Origin: Saprospiraceae bacterium
GTDB lineage: Bacteria > Bacteroidota > Bacteroidia > Chitinophagales > Saprospiraceae
DNA length: 9,070 nt
Reading direction: 5' to 3'
Assembly (NCBI GenBank): GCA_023299965.1
Contig: JALZVN010000264.1
Coordinates: forward strand, 1 to 9,070
Part shown: piece by piece, positions 1 through 5,669 of the stretch
Layout: every line of letters begins with the position of its first letter
Position numbering within the stretch: the first letter of the stretch is position 1
Position numbers and translations under genes: made by a program
The notes under the pieces: generated by a model
The model's database searches: none
The model's input: the letters and a program-made list of their open reading frames with translations, nothing else
What the model was told of the DNA's origin: nothing

Positions 1-31
1 TGCTGTACAATATGCGGATAGTCAATTATTA

Positions 32-163
32 TTAAATGAAGTAATTTAAAAATTGTGATCCAAAAATGATTAGACAGGATAAGCCACAAGCTAACATGTG
101 CTTGGATCCATATCTTGATACATCGTCGTCTGAAATATTAGCTACTATCTGATTATTTTTCAT
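32..163 (-). CDS. hypothetical 43-aa protein with C-terminal membrane segment
   Basis: I read this short frame directly from the sequence; it starts at ATG (161-163 on the plus strand as cat) and ends at TAA. The product starts MKNNQIVANISDDDVSRYGS, a polar acidic stretch. It then runs into about 20 hydrophobic residues (HMLACGLSCLIIFGSQFLNY) that end two residues before the stop. That is the layout of a single-pass protein anchored by its C-terminus. The frame follows two other small frames of the same design on the same strand, with a 70-base gap to the nearest. A leader resembling the one before the 48-aa frame lies directly upstream (164-186). I recognise no family. At 43 codons it could be a chance frame; the shared design and leader are the main support. 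Confidence 0.42.
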   Translation of the reverse strand: MKNNQIVANISDDDVSRYGSKHMLACGLSCLIIFGSQFLNYFI

Positions 164-186
164 GATTATTTGAATGGATTATAAAA
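164..186 (-). repeat. leader repeat, copy B
   Basis: On the minus strand the 23 bases directly before the 43-aa start read TTTTATAATCC, then ATTC, then AAATAATC. They closely resemble the 21 bases at 392-412 before the 48-aa frame. The match may reflect a shared promoter, translation leader or local duplication. The sequence is AT-rich, so part of the similarity could be chance. Confidence 0.4.
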
Positions 187-233
187 ATTATATTGAGTTT
201 AAAAAAGTTCTGTATTATGATTAATTGATCTAA

Positions 234-380
234 TTAAATTATTAGAAATAAATTCAAGCCGGCAAGCAAGCTTATGAAACAGATACCAATGACAACATGG
301 CTATTGTCCAGTTTGCCTTTCAGCATTTCTTGCTGCTCTATGGCGTAAGCCTTAACGGTGGTATTAATTTTTTTTTGCAT
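234..380 (-). CDS. hypothetical 48-aa protein with C-terminal membrane segment
   Basis: This short frame, read directly from the sequence, runs from ATG (378-380) to TAA (234-236). The first 27 residues are polar and helix-prone, with several lysines (MQKKINTTVKAYAIEQQEML and on). Residues 28-48 are almost wholly hydrophobic and run to the last residue (HVVIGICFISLLAGLNLFLI). It looks like a tail-anchored or single-pass inner-membrane miniprotein. It lies 61 bases downstream of the 130-aa frame and 70 bases upstream of the 43-aa frame, all on one strand, so the three may be co-transcribed. No ribosome binding site is evident. The family is unknown. Small membrane toxins and small regulatory membrane proteins have this layout, but nothing here distinguishes them. 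Confidence 0.45.
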   Translation of the reverse strand: MQKKINTTVKAYAIEQQEMLKGKLDNSHVVIGICFISLLAGLNLFLII

Positions 381-391
381 TAGTTTTGAAA

Positions 392-412
392 GATTATTTT
401 GGTGTTATAAAA
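392..412 (-). repeat. leader repeat, copy A
   Basis: On the minus strand this reads TTTTATAACACCAAAATAATC and lies 11 bases before the start of the 48-aa frame. It resembles 164-186 before the 43-aa frame. Part of it, within the 13-base word aagattattttgg (390-402), recurs exactly at 423-435 beside the end of the 130-aa frame. So there are two full copies and one partial copy in about 270 bases. Confidence 0.4.
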
Positions 413-441
413 TTGGATTTATAAGATTATTTTGGACTACC

Positions 442-834
442 CTAAAATTTAGTGAGTAGGGTGATGAGTATATATCCGATGACCAAACCACCCAATAGAC
501 TGATCACAATATTTCTGCGATTATTGAATCGTTTTTTTTGCTTCACCTTTGGGAGATAGGTTTTGATGGTAGGATTTTTCCCTTGGATTACATCAGCTTG
601 ATGCGCATCATTGTTCAACGTATCTGCTTGCTGTACCTTATGTTGTAAATTCCTTGATTGCTCCATCAAATACTCAATTAAAAATTGTTTAATAAAACGA
701 GGAGTATAAAGGGAGTGACACGAATCGGTGTCTTGATTAATTTTGAGGGAGTCTTTATTGGGTGGACTTATGTAGATGTAAAAATTGTGCCAATCCTTAA
801 ATAATGGAGTTCTATTGTTAGAATTGTTATACAT
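442..834 (-). CDS. hypothetical 130-aa protein with C-terminal membrane anchor
   Basis: The open frame extends to a TTG at 849, but the first ATG is at 834 (MYNNSNNRTPLFKDWHNFYI), giving 130 residues. A second in-frame ATG at 666 (MEQSRNLQHKVQQADTLNND) would give 74. The first half has no recognisable domain. The second half is polar and helix-prone, followed by a basic cluster (KVKQKKRFNNRR) directly before one hydrophobic span of about 20 residues (NIVISLLGGLVIGYILITLL). The protein ends three residues later. The basic cluster fits a cytoplasmic N-terminus with the tail inserted in the inner membrane. It is divergent from the MOSC gene and heads a run of three small frames on this strand. 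I do not recognise the family. The start is uncertain, and the shorter 74-aa form resembles its two small neighbours more closely. Confidence 0.5.
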   Translation of the reverse strand: MYNNSNNRTPLFKDWHNFYIYISPPNKDSLKINQDTDSCHSLYTPRFIKQFLIEYLMEQSRNLQHKVQQADTLNNDAHQADVIQGKNPTIKTYLPKVKQKKRFNNRRNIVISLLGGLVIGYILITLLTKF

Positions 835-846
835 CAATATAAGTCT

Positions 847-863
847 CAATATTTAAAATATTG
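847..863. promoter_or_regulatory. AT-rich palindrome between divergent genes
   Basis: The arms caatattt (847-854) and aaatattg (856-863) are perfect reverse complements around a single base. The site lies 13 bases upstream of the ATG of the 130-aa gene and 75 bases upstream of the MOSC start, so an operator acting on one or both genes is possible. AT-rich palindromes of this length do occur by chance. Confidence 0.3.
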
Positions 864-938
864 GTAGCGTGAATCTAAGGAGTCCGGTTCTAAGAAGGAT
901 TAATGTATCTTTAATTTTTAAAATTTGCTAAAGGAATT

Positions 939-1727
939 ATGATTGTAAAAGGTTTGTTTATCTATCCTATAAAAGGAATTCGCGGAGTGTCGATTCAAAA
1001 GTCAAATGTCGAAATTAATGGCTTAGAACATGACCGCAAGTATATGATAGCAGATATGGCTGGGCAACTGATATCTCAGAGAAATACGCCCATGCTAACG
1101 CAATTGATACCAGAGAGACTGAATGATACTTGGGTAATAAAGTCTGGAGATGATCAATATGTTCTGGAGGATGGAAGATTTTCGGAAGTGCAGTATGAAG
1201 TGGAAGTATGGGGTACTCAATTTATGTCCAATGAAGTATCTAAAGAGGCGAGCAAGTGGTTTTCTGATAAAGTAGGGAAAGCTTGCCGATTAGTTGTCAT
1301 GCCCAATAAGCAAACCCGTGTGAAGGAATTTGCAAAGCCTCCTTTCAAAACGTATGTGTCCTTTGCGGATGGGTATCCAGTACTTACACTGGGTACAAAA
1401 AGTCTGGATCAGCTAAATCAAAAATTATCTGAAGAGATACCCGCGAGTCGATTTAGAGCGAATATCGTCATCGACACGGAGATGCCTCATGAAGAAGATG
1501 AGTGGCAAGATTTTAAAATAGGAGAGCAAGTTTTGTTTAGAAATATAAAGCCTTGTGTACGATGCCAGGTAATCACTATAGATCAAATATCTGGGGAGAA
1601 AGGTCAAGAACCGAATAGAACCCTTGCTGGATATCGTAAGTTTGATAAAGGCATCTGCTTTGGTTCTAATGTGATTATTTTGGAGCCTGGTCAGATCGAA
1701 GTAGGAGACAGCATAAGTCTACTATAA
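939..1727 (+). CDS. MOSC domain-containing protein (YcbX/mARC-like)
   Basis: This 262-residue protein has the two-part layout of the YcbX/mARC group. An N-terminal MOSC beta-barrel (residues about 1-120) opens with the typical IYPIKGIRGVSIQ and later GLEHDRKYMI motifs. The MOSC domain proper (about 125-262) contains SRFRANIVID, KPCVRCQVITID and GQIEVGDSI. C209, in the RC pair of KPCVRC, aligns with the cysteine that binds molybdenum in mARC proteins; C206 precedes it. Known relatives bind molybdenum cofactor and reduce N-hydroxylated compounds, or handle cofactor sulfur, with a small redox partner. A substrate cannot be read here. The length is normal for a stand-alone bacterial form without a fused ferredoxin domain. 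An AAGGA stretch a few bases before the ATG (about 930-934) is the best ribosome site in the window. It converges on the SulP gene; no cofactor-synthesis genes are nearby. Confidence 0.92.
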   Translation: MIVKGLFIYPIKGIRGVSIQKSNVEINGLEHDRKYMIADMAGQLISQRNTPMLTQLIPERLNDTWVIKSGDDQYVLEDGRFSEVQYEVEVWGTQFMSNEVSKEASKWFSDKVGKACRLVVMPNKQTRVKEFAKPPFKTYVSFADGYPVLTLGTKSLDQLNQKLSEEIPASRFRANIVIDTEMPHEEDEWQDFKIGEQVLFRNIKPCVRCQVITIDQISGEKGQEPNRTLAGYRKFDKGICFGSNVIILEPGQIEVGDSISLL

Positions 1728-1778
1728 GGTATAAGGCGACCCGATATGTCTATGAAAAAGGCGGAAGCGTCAGCTGTA

Positions 1779-1804
1779 GCCCGTCGCTCGGAGAGCGCAA
1801 GGGC
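1779..1804. other. GC-rich hairpin within the junction element
   Basis: The stem gccc/gggc (1779-1782 with 1801-1804) encloses a small internal loop and then cgctc/gagcg (1785-1789 with 1793-1797) around the loop gga. It is GC-rich compared with the flanking genes. There is no T-run after it, so it is not a classical terminator. Confidence 0.55.
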
Positions 1805-1819
1805 AAACGGTGGTAGCGA

Positions 1820-1877
1820 TATGAGATATGCTATGTAGAGAAAAGGCATACCTTTTCTCTACATAGCGTATCTCATA
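1820..1877. terminator. 27-bp near-perfect hairpin, possible bidirectional terminator
   Basis: Arm 1820-1846 pairs with arm 1851-1877 around the loop cata. All 27 positions pair in plus-strand RNA, with a single T-G wobble (1829 with 1868). Lying between two convergent genes it may stop transcription from both sides, but neither side has a following T-run, so a classical intrinsic terminator is doubtful. Such a long stem is also typical of mobile palindromic elements. The structure is certain; the function is not. Confidence 0.6.
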
Positions 1878-1891
1878 CAAGCGGACGACGT

Positions 1892-1960
1892 GGTCCCGGT
1901 GTCAGGATCGATTTGCATTGGATGGGGGGTTTGGTAAAATCGATACAGACCGGGATGACC
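1892..1960. other. long imperfect stem-loop within the junction element
   Basis: The pairs are ggt (1892-1894) with acc (1958-1960), cccggt (1895-1900) with accggg (1949-1954), and atcgattt (1907-1914) with aaatcgat (1937-1944). The 22-base loop includes a run of six G. A three-base bulge separates the outer two stems. Confidence 0.6.
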
Positions 1961-1988
1961 CCAAATACATATCTCATCTATCTCCATC

Positions 1989-3518
1989 CTATACCTTATT
2001 GACAACTACTTTGTATCGTGGATCATCCACTACATTCACATCTATGATGCTGTCGGCGTTCTCCAGAAGCAACAGACAATCTTTGCTCAGGTGTCTCAAA
2101 TGGACTTTCTTGCCGACTTTTTCGTAGCGCTCTGTAATTTTATCTAAGGCAGCTATGGCGGACATATCTACAATACGGCTTTCCTTAAAGTCTATGATAA
2201 TCTCGACTGGATCATTGAGGACATCAAATTTCTCGTTGAATACGGTGATAGACCCAAAAAAGAGGGGGCCGTATATCTCGTAGTGCTTTACACCATTTTC
2301 ATCAGTATGTTTTCTTGCTCTAATACGCTTGGCATTATCCCATGCGAACACAAGCGCCGCTATGATCACTCCGACGACTACGGCAAGCGCTAAGTTGTGC
2401 AGTACAGCTGTCACTATCGTCACAGTAAACATGACAAAAATATCAGACTTAGGCATCTTGTTGATGGTTCTCAAACTAGCCCATTCGAAGGTGCCAATAG
2501 ATACCATGATCATCAAGCCAGTAAGTGCCGCCATCGGTACTTTCTCTATCAGAGAAGATCCGAACATGACGAACATCAGCAAAGTGACTGAAGCCACAAT
2601 GCCTGATAGTCTAGCTCTAGCTCCGGCAGAAATATTGATCAAACTTTGACCAATCATAGCACAACCTCCCATACCTGAGAAAAATCCAGAAAGAACGTTG
2701 GCAATACCTTGTGCTGCAGCTTCTTTATTTCCTCGTCCACGCGTCTCTGTTATCTCATCAACAATATTGAGGGTAAGTAGACTCTCTATCAGTCCTACAC
2801 CCGCCATAATCACAGCAAATGGAAATACGATAGTAAATGTCTCTAAAGTAAATGGAACGTCTGGTATATGAAATGGAGGGAAACCACCTTGTATAGAGGC
2901 GATGTCTCCAACGGTACGTGTGTCTAACCCAAAGGCAACCACGATTCCGAATATCGTCAAAATGGCTACTAGTGAAGAGGGAACCAACTTGGTCAGCTTT
3001 GGTAAACCCCATATGATTAGCATCGTCAATAGTACCAGTCCAAGCATCATGTATAGTTCTTGATTGACCAACCAGGCGCCACTAGCATCTTTAAATTGGT
3101 CTAACTGGGACATGAATATGATAATCGCAAGCCCATTCACAAATCCAAAGATCACTGGATGGGGTACTAGGCGCATCAGTTTACCAAGCTTGAATATACC
3201 TGCCAATATTTGCATCACCCCGGCGAGTATCACTGTGAAAAATATATACTCTGGTCCATGAGATAAAGCTAAAGCCGCTATTACTACAGCTACGGCTCCT
3301 GTTGCCCCTGATATCATACCTGGTCGACCTCCTAAAATAGAAGTGACAAAACCCATGACAAATGCGGCGTACAAACCCGTAAGTGGAGATAAACCTGCAA
3401 TCATAGCAAATGCCACGGCCTCTGGCACTAAGGCTAGGGCTACGGTCAAGCCAGATAACACCTCTGTTTTATAGTTTACCTCTTGACTAAAATCAAATAA
3501 ATTAAAATACTTTTTCAT
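1989..3518 (-). CDS. SulP (SLC26-type) inorganic anion transporter with STAS domain
   Basis: This 509-residue inner-membrane transporter starts at an ATG with no ribosome site, after a short cytoplasmic N-terminus. The SulP signature follows (GLTVALALVPEAVAFAMIAG then LSPLTGLYAAF, residues 23-53). Membrane helices run to about residue 395. The conserved stretch SGMGGCAMIGQSLINISAGA (281-300), followed by RARLSG, lies in the substrate-site region. Residues about 412-500 form the C-terminal STAS domain, with SRIVDMSAIAALDKI as its phospho-acceptor-like loop. Family members carry sulfate, bicarbonate or other small anions, often with sodium or protons. The MGGCAMIGQS stretch resembles BicA-type bicarbonate carriers from memory, but the substrate cannot be settled. 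No sulfate-assimilation or carbonic anhydrase gene adjoins it. The length is normal and no key motif appears broken. Its last codons overlap the right end of the junction fold-back. Confidence 0.95.
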   Translation of the reverse strand: MKKYFNLFDFSQEVNYKTEVLSGLTVALALVPEAVAFAMIAGLSPLTGLYAAFVMGFVTSILGGRPGMISGATGAVAVVIAALALSHGPEYIFFTVILAGVMQILAGIFKLGKLMRLVPHPVIFGFVNGLAIIIFMSQLDQFKDASGAWLVNQELYMMLGLVLLTMLIIWGLPKLTKLVPSSLVAILTIFGIVVAFGLDTRTVGDIASIQGGFPPFHIPDVPFTLETFTIVFPFAVIMAGVGLIESLLTLNIVDEITETRGRGNKEAAAQGIANVLSGFFSGMGGCAMIGQSLINISAGARARLSGIVASVTLLMFVMFGSSLIEKVPMAALTGLMIMVSIGTFEWASLRTINKMPKSDIFVMFTVTIVTAVLHNLALAVVVGVIIAALVFAWDNAKRIRARKHTDENGVKHYEIYGPLFFGSITVFNEKFDVLNDPVEIIIDFKESRIVDMSAIAALDKITERYEKVGKKVHLRHLSKDCLLLLENADSIIDVNVVDDPRYKVVVNKV

Positions 3519-3954
3519 AGCTATATATTACCGCAATTTAGGATTGCAGGTCGTGGGGTTTATTGATTGTAAATAATAAGGAATAATATGGATATACTGA
3601 GCAAATATGCTTTACACTGTATTGATTGTCAGGCAGAAAGGTGAATTAAGTAAGCTTATGTTGCTCATTTTTTATATGGGTTGATGTTTTAAGGGCGCAA
3701 GAATACTATATATATTAGGACTTACCCAATCTAGGTAGTTTTATTTATCGGCTATAATCTCTCCACATTTAGAGTATACGTAATATATGGATTATTAGAT
3801 ACCATCTTGATAATTTCTAGCGTTGTAGAAACTTTGAATTTGATAAAGGGTACTAGAAATTGAATTTGCTATGACAGCTTACTAAAATCGGATGATTTCT
3901 AAGGACAATAGTATCAATATCTCTATATTGCAGCTGAATATTAAAATAATAATC
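3519..3954. other. 436-base divergent intergenic region (SulP / OmpA lipoprotein)
   Basis: I see no gene of substance here; the frames are short and unconvincing, the best being 25 codons at 3608. The region should hold the promoters of both divergent genes, but I found no clear match to the Bacteroidota TAnnTTTG box at a usable distance. The word tattgattgt occurs twice (3561-3570 and 3620-3629). The clearest structure is the repeat pair near 3812-3868, listed separately. The 5' extension of the lipoprotein frame back to an ATG at 3892 also lies here and is treated as untranslated. Confidence 0.5.
3812..3868. promoter_or_regulatory. inverted and direct repeats upstream of the OmpA lipoprotein
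   Basis: aatttctag (3812-3820) and ctagaaatt (3853-3861) form a perfect 9-base inverted repeat with 32 bases between. Overlapping it, tagaaactttgaatttg (3826-3842) and tagaaattgaatttg (3854-3868) are imperfect direct repeats 28 bases apart. They lie about 90-140 bases before the chosen start of the lipoprotein gene, a reasonable place for a promoter and regulator sites. No regulator can be named. Confidence 0.35.
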
Positions 3955-4881
3955 ATGAAAACAACTTTAAATTATTCTATCATCTTACTTACCATATTGG
4001 TAATGAGCTCTTGCGTAAGCAAAAAATCTTTCCTCTTGCTTCAATCTGAAATCGATTCTGTGAATCAGGAGCTGGGTAAGTGTGGTCAAGACTTAAATTC
4101 TTATATGTCTAAGTATAACACTTGTGCGGAAGACAAGAGGGTGTTAGAAGCTGAACTAGCCGGATTAAAAAATAATATTACTCTGCGTCAAGAACAAATC
4201 AGTGATCTTAAGGGTCAAGTGGACGATGCAAGAACGCAACGGGACAAGCAACTCAACCAGGTAGGGGATTTGACTGTACTTTCTCAAGCGGCAAATGATA
4301 ATATCAAAGAGACGCTTTCTCAGCTGGAAAATAAAGATAAATATATCAATCTACTGCAGGCGGCTAAGACGAAGGCGGATTCTATCAACCTTGCTTTAGC
4401 GGTAAACCTGAAAGGAGTATTGTCTCAAGGTATAGCGGATGAGGATGTAGATATCAAAGTAGACAAGACTGTAGTATTTGTGAATATTTCAGACAAAATG
4501 TTATTCACTAGTGGTTCTTCTAACATTTCGACAAGAGCCTATGATGTGCTTGGAAAGATTGCTAAGATCGTTCAGTCGCGTCCTGACTTAGAAGTGATGG
4601 TAGAGGGCTACACAGATAATGTGCCGATCACTAATTCTTGTACAAAAGATAACTGGGATCTTTCTGTGATGCGTGCAACCTCTGTTGTTAGGGTTTTGCA
4701 AAAGAACTATGGGGTCAATCCTGATCGTTTGATCGCTGCAGGAAGAGGTCAGTTTAACACGCTTGCGGATAATAATACTATCGAAGGGAGAGCTACCAAT
4801 AGAAGAACTAGGATCATAATCCTTCCTAAGCTTAATCAGTTCTACGATTTATTGAATCCTCAGAACGTTCCCAAAGGATAA
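3955..4881 (+). CDS. OmpA-family peptidoglycan-binding lipoprotein
   Basis: The open frame begins at 3892, but the ATG at 3955 places a normal lipoprotein signal at the N-terminus: MKTTLNYSIILLTILVMSSC, with C20 as the lipidated cysteine. The mature protein would be 289 residues. Residues about 25-150 are heptad-rich and polar (a coiled coil is likely), suggesting a periplasmic spacer. Residues about 175-293 form an OmpA C-terminal domain with LFTSGSSNIS, GYTDNVPI, NWDLSVMRAT and GRATNRRTRI. D221 in GYTD and R240 in LSVMRA correspond to the aspartate and arginine that hold the diaminopimelate side chain of peptidoglycan in OmpA (E. coli D241 and R256). It probably links the outer membrane to the cell wall. 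It is a single gene closed by a strong terminator; the start has an AT-rich leader without a Shine-Dalgarno sequence. Confidence 0.93.
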   Translation: MKTTLNYSIILLTILVMSSCVSKKSFLLLQSEIDSVNQELGKCGQDLNSYMSKYNTCAEDKRVLEAELAGLKNNITLRQEQISDLKGQVDDARTQRDKQLNQVGDLTVLSQAANDNIKETLSQLENKDKYINLLQAAKTKADSINLALAVNLKGVLSQGIADEDVDIKVDKTVVFVNISDKMLFTSGSSNISTRAYDVLGKIAKIVQSRPDLEVMVEGYTDNVPITNSCTKDNWDLSVMRATSVVRVLQKNYGVNPDRLIAAGRGQFNTLADNNTIEGRATNRRTRIIILPKLNQFYDLLNPQNVPKG

Positions 4882-4904
4882 TCATTAAACTTTTAATAAA
4901 TAGG

Positions 4905-4946
4905 AAAGCGCGGTTGGTCTAAAAAAGGATTGGTCGCGCTTTTTAT
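4905..4946 (+). terminator. intrinsic terminator of the OmpA lipoprotein gene
   Basis: The arm aaagcgcggttggtct (4905-4920) pairs in RNA with ggattggtcgcgcttt (4927-4942) around a loop of six A, and a short T-run follows. Eight outer pairs are Watson-Crick; the inner part includes five successive G-U wobbles. Because of the wobbles the stem is good only as plus-strand RNA. It starts 23 bases after the stop codon. Confidence 0.85.
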
Positions 4947-5101
4947 ATGTTATAAGGGAGTATGCACTTTGTTGATCTATGTATTGATATGGCGTTATCT
5001 TATAGGATTAGTAATATAAAATCGAGGTAAGCTATTTAGACACCATGCATGCGGTTTACATCTGCCTAAATTAATATGATCTGTCTGAAATGGAAAGGGG
5101 G

Positions 5102-5578
5102 TTATTTTTGATTTCCTAATTCTTTCGCGAATATTTGCTGCATCTCTAGCATGTCGTAGTAGGAGTTAGAGAAAAGATGTACACTTTTGTCTGCTGTCTC
5201 TATCACATAGACCATTGAAGTATCTGTGCTGATCTGCGCGGAATATCTGCTTTGTTGTATCAGTGGTTTTACGTAATGTCTACGGACGTCTTTAAAGGGA
5301 ATGGTTTCGGAGGCAAAGCTGATCTGTGATTTTTCAAATGATACGGGAGTGATATTTTGAGCGTGAAAGAAGGTCAGTATTATTGCACCAAGGGCAACCA
5401 ATCCACCAAATCCAAATAGCATCCCAAGAAGGCCCCTAAGATTGAAACTTTGGAGCATTCTATTTGTCATTAATAAGTAGCATAATGTGATGCAAAAAAC
5501 GCATGCTACAAGCATGACATAAAATTGTGCATTGATAGGGCTCGAATGCGGAGATATGATGGATATAAAAAACGACAT
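5102..5578 (-). CDS. hypothetical two-helix membrane protein, 158 aa
   Basis: I do not recognise a named family. The product has a short N-terminus, one membrane helix at about residues 19-37 (FYVMLVACVFCITLCYLLMT region) and a second at about 48-71 (RGLLGMLFGFGGLVALGAII region). A soluble domain follows (about 77-158), rich in beta-prone stretches and ending in a helix (YYDMLEMQQIFAKEL). Two helices followed by a small beta domain ending in one helix recalls bacterial PH-like membrane proteins, but this is an impression of layout, not a match. The loop between the helices is basic (NLRG). The start is the ATG 91 bases from the divergent EVE-McrB start, so the two could share a control region. 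The frame is intact and typical of the surrounding sequence. Confidence 0.75.
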   Translation of the reverse strand: MSFFISIISPHSSPINAQFYVMLVACVFCITLCYLLMTNRMLQSFNLRGLLGMLFGFGGLVALGAIILTFFHAQNITPVSFEKSQISFASETIPFKDVRRHYVKPLIQQSRYSAQISTDTSMVYVIETADKSVHLFSNSYYDMLEMQQIFAKELGNQK

Positions 5579-5669
5579 TTTTTAGAATTCTAATTATTTT
5601 GTGAATATAGGGTATAATTCACTGCACAAACACTATTTTAGCCACCGTTTCAAAACAAAATAAGACAAT
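5579..5669. promoter_or_regulatory. divergent intergenic region, EVE-McrB / membrane protein
   Basis: This 91-base AT-rich spacer must contain the promoters for both divergent genes. A TATAAT hexamer lies at 5613-5618, but I found no partner box at correct spacing. Neither start has a Shine-Dalgarno sequence. Confidence 0.4.

Larger units (their letters stand above)
1724..1999. repeat. structured fold-back element spanning the MOSC/SulP junction
   Basis: Nested complementary segments fill this junction. The outermost pair is ataaggtata (1724-1733) with tataccttat (1990-1999), a perfect 10-base inverted repeat that contains the TAA of the MOSC gene and overlaps the TAG of the SulP gene. Inside it, gatatgt (1743-1749) pairs with acatatc (1967-1973). 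Three local hairpins then follow in order, at 1779-1804, 1820-1877 and 1892-1960. The whole could fold as a closed multi-branched structure. It may be a non-autonomous mobile element with terminal inverted repeats, a structured RNA, or an elaborate bidirectional terminator. No open frame of substance lies within it. The individual hairpins are clear; treating them as one element is inference. Confidence 0.5.

Noticed and set aside
2..49. Possible 3' end of a plus-strand gene entering from the left edge (15 codons then TAA)
   Set aside because: Fifteen open codons are expected by chance, and the frame overlaps the end of the 43-aa minus-strand frame.
56..109. gatccaa / ttggatc inverted repeat as a terminator
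   Set aside because: Only 7 paired bases with a 38-base loop and no T-run; it also lies inside the 43-aa frame.
835..849. TTG start at 849 for the small left-hand gene
   Set aside because: The codon is TTG, not ATG; an in-frame ATG follows at 834, and the extra five residues add nothing recognisable.
1918..2127. Plus-strand frame of 69 codons crossing the junction element
   Set aside because: It overlaps the STAS-coding end of SulP on the opposite strand and the hairpins; its product looks random.
2329..2649. Plus-strand frame of 106 codons opposite the SulP gene
   Set aside because: It is the complement of a clearly coding transporter gene; low-complexity product without a domain.
939..3518. 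Functional link between MOSC protein and SulP transporter via sulfur metabolism
   Set aside because: The genes are convergent and separated by a structured junction; nothing in the sequence ties them to one pathway.
3608..3685. 25-codon frame starting MLYTVLIVRQKG
   Set aside because: Short, with no conserved-looking features and no start context; expected by chance in a 436-base spacer.
3892..3954. Upstream ATG at 3892 for the OmpA lipoprotein
   Set aside because: The extra 21 residues would bury the lipoprotein signal peptide inside the chain; the ATG at 3955 gives a standard signal with C20.
5613..5618. TATAAT as a promoter -10 box of the EVE-McrB gene
   Set aside because: No upstream box at correct spacing, and the phylum normally uses a different -7 element; left as a mention only.
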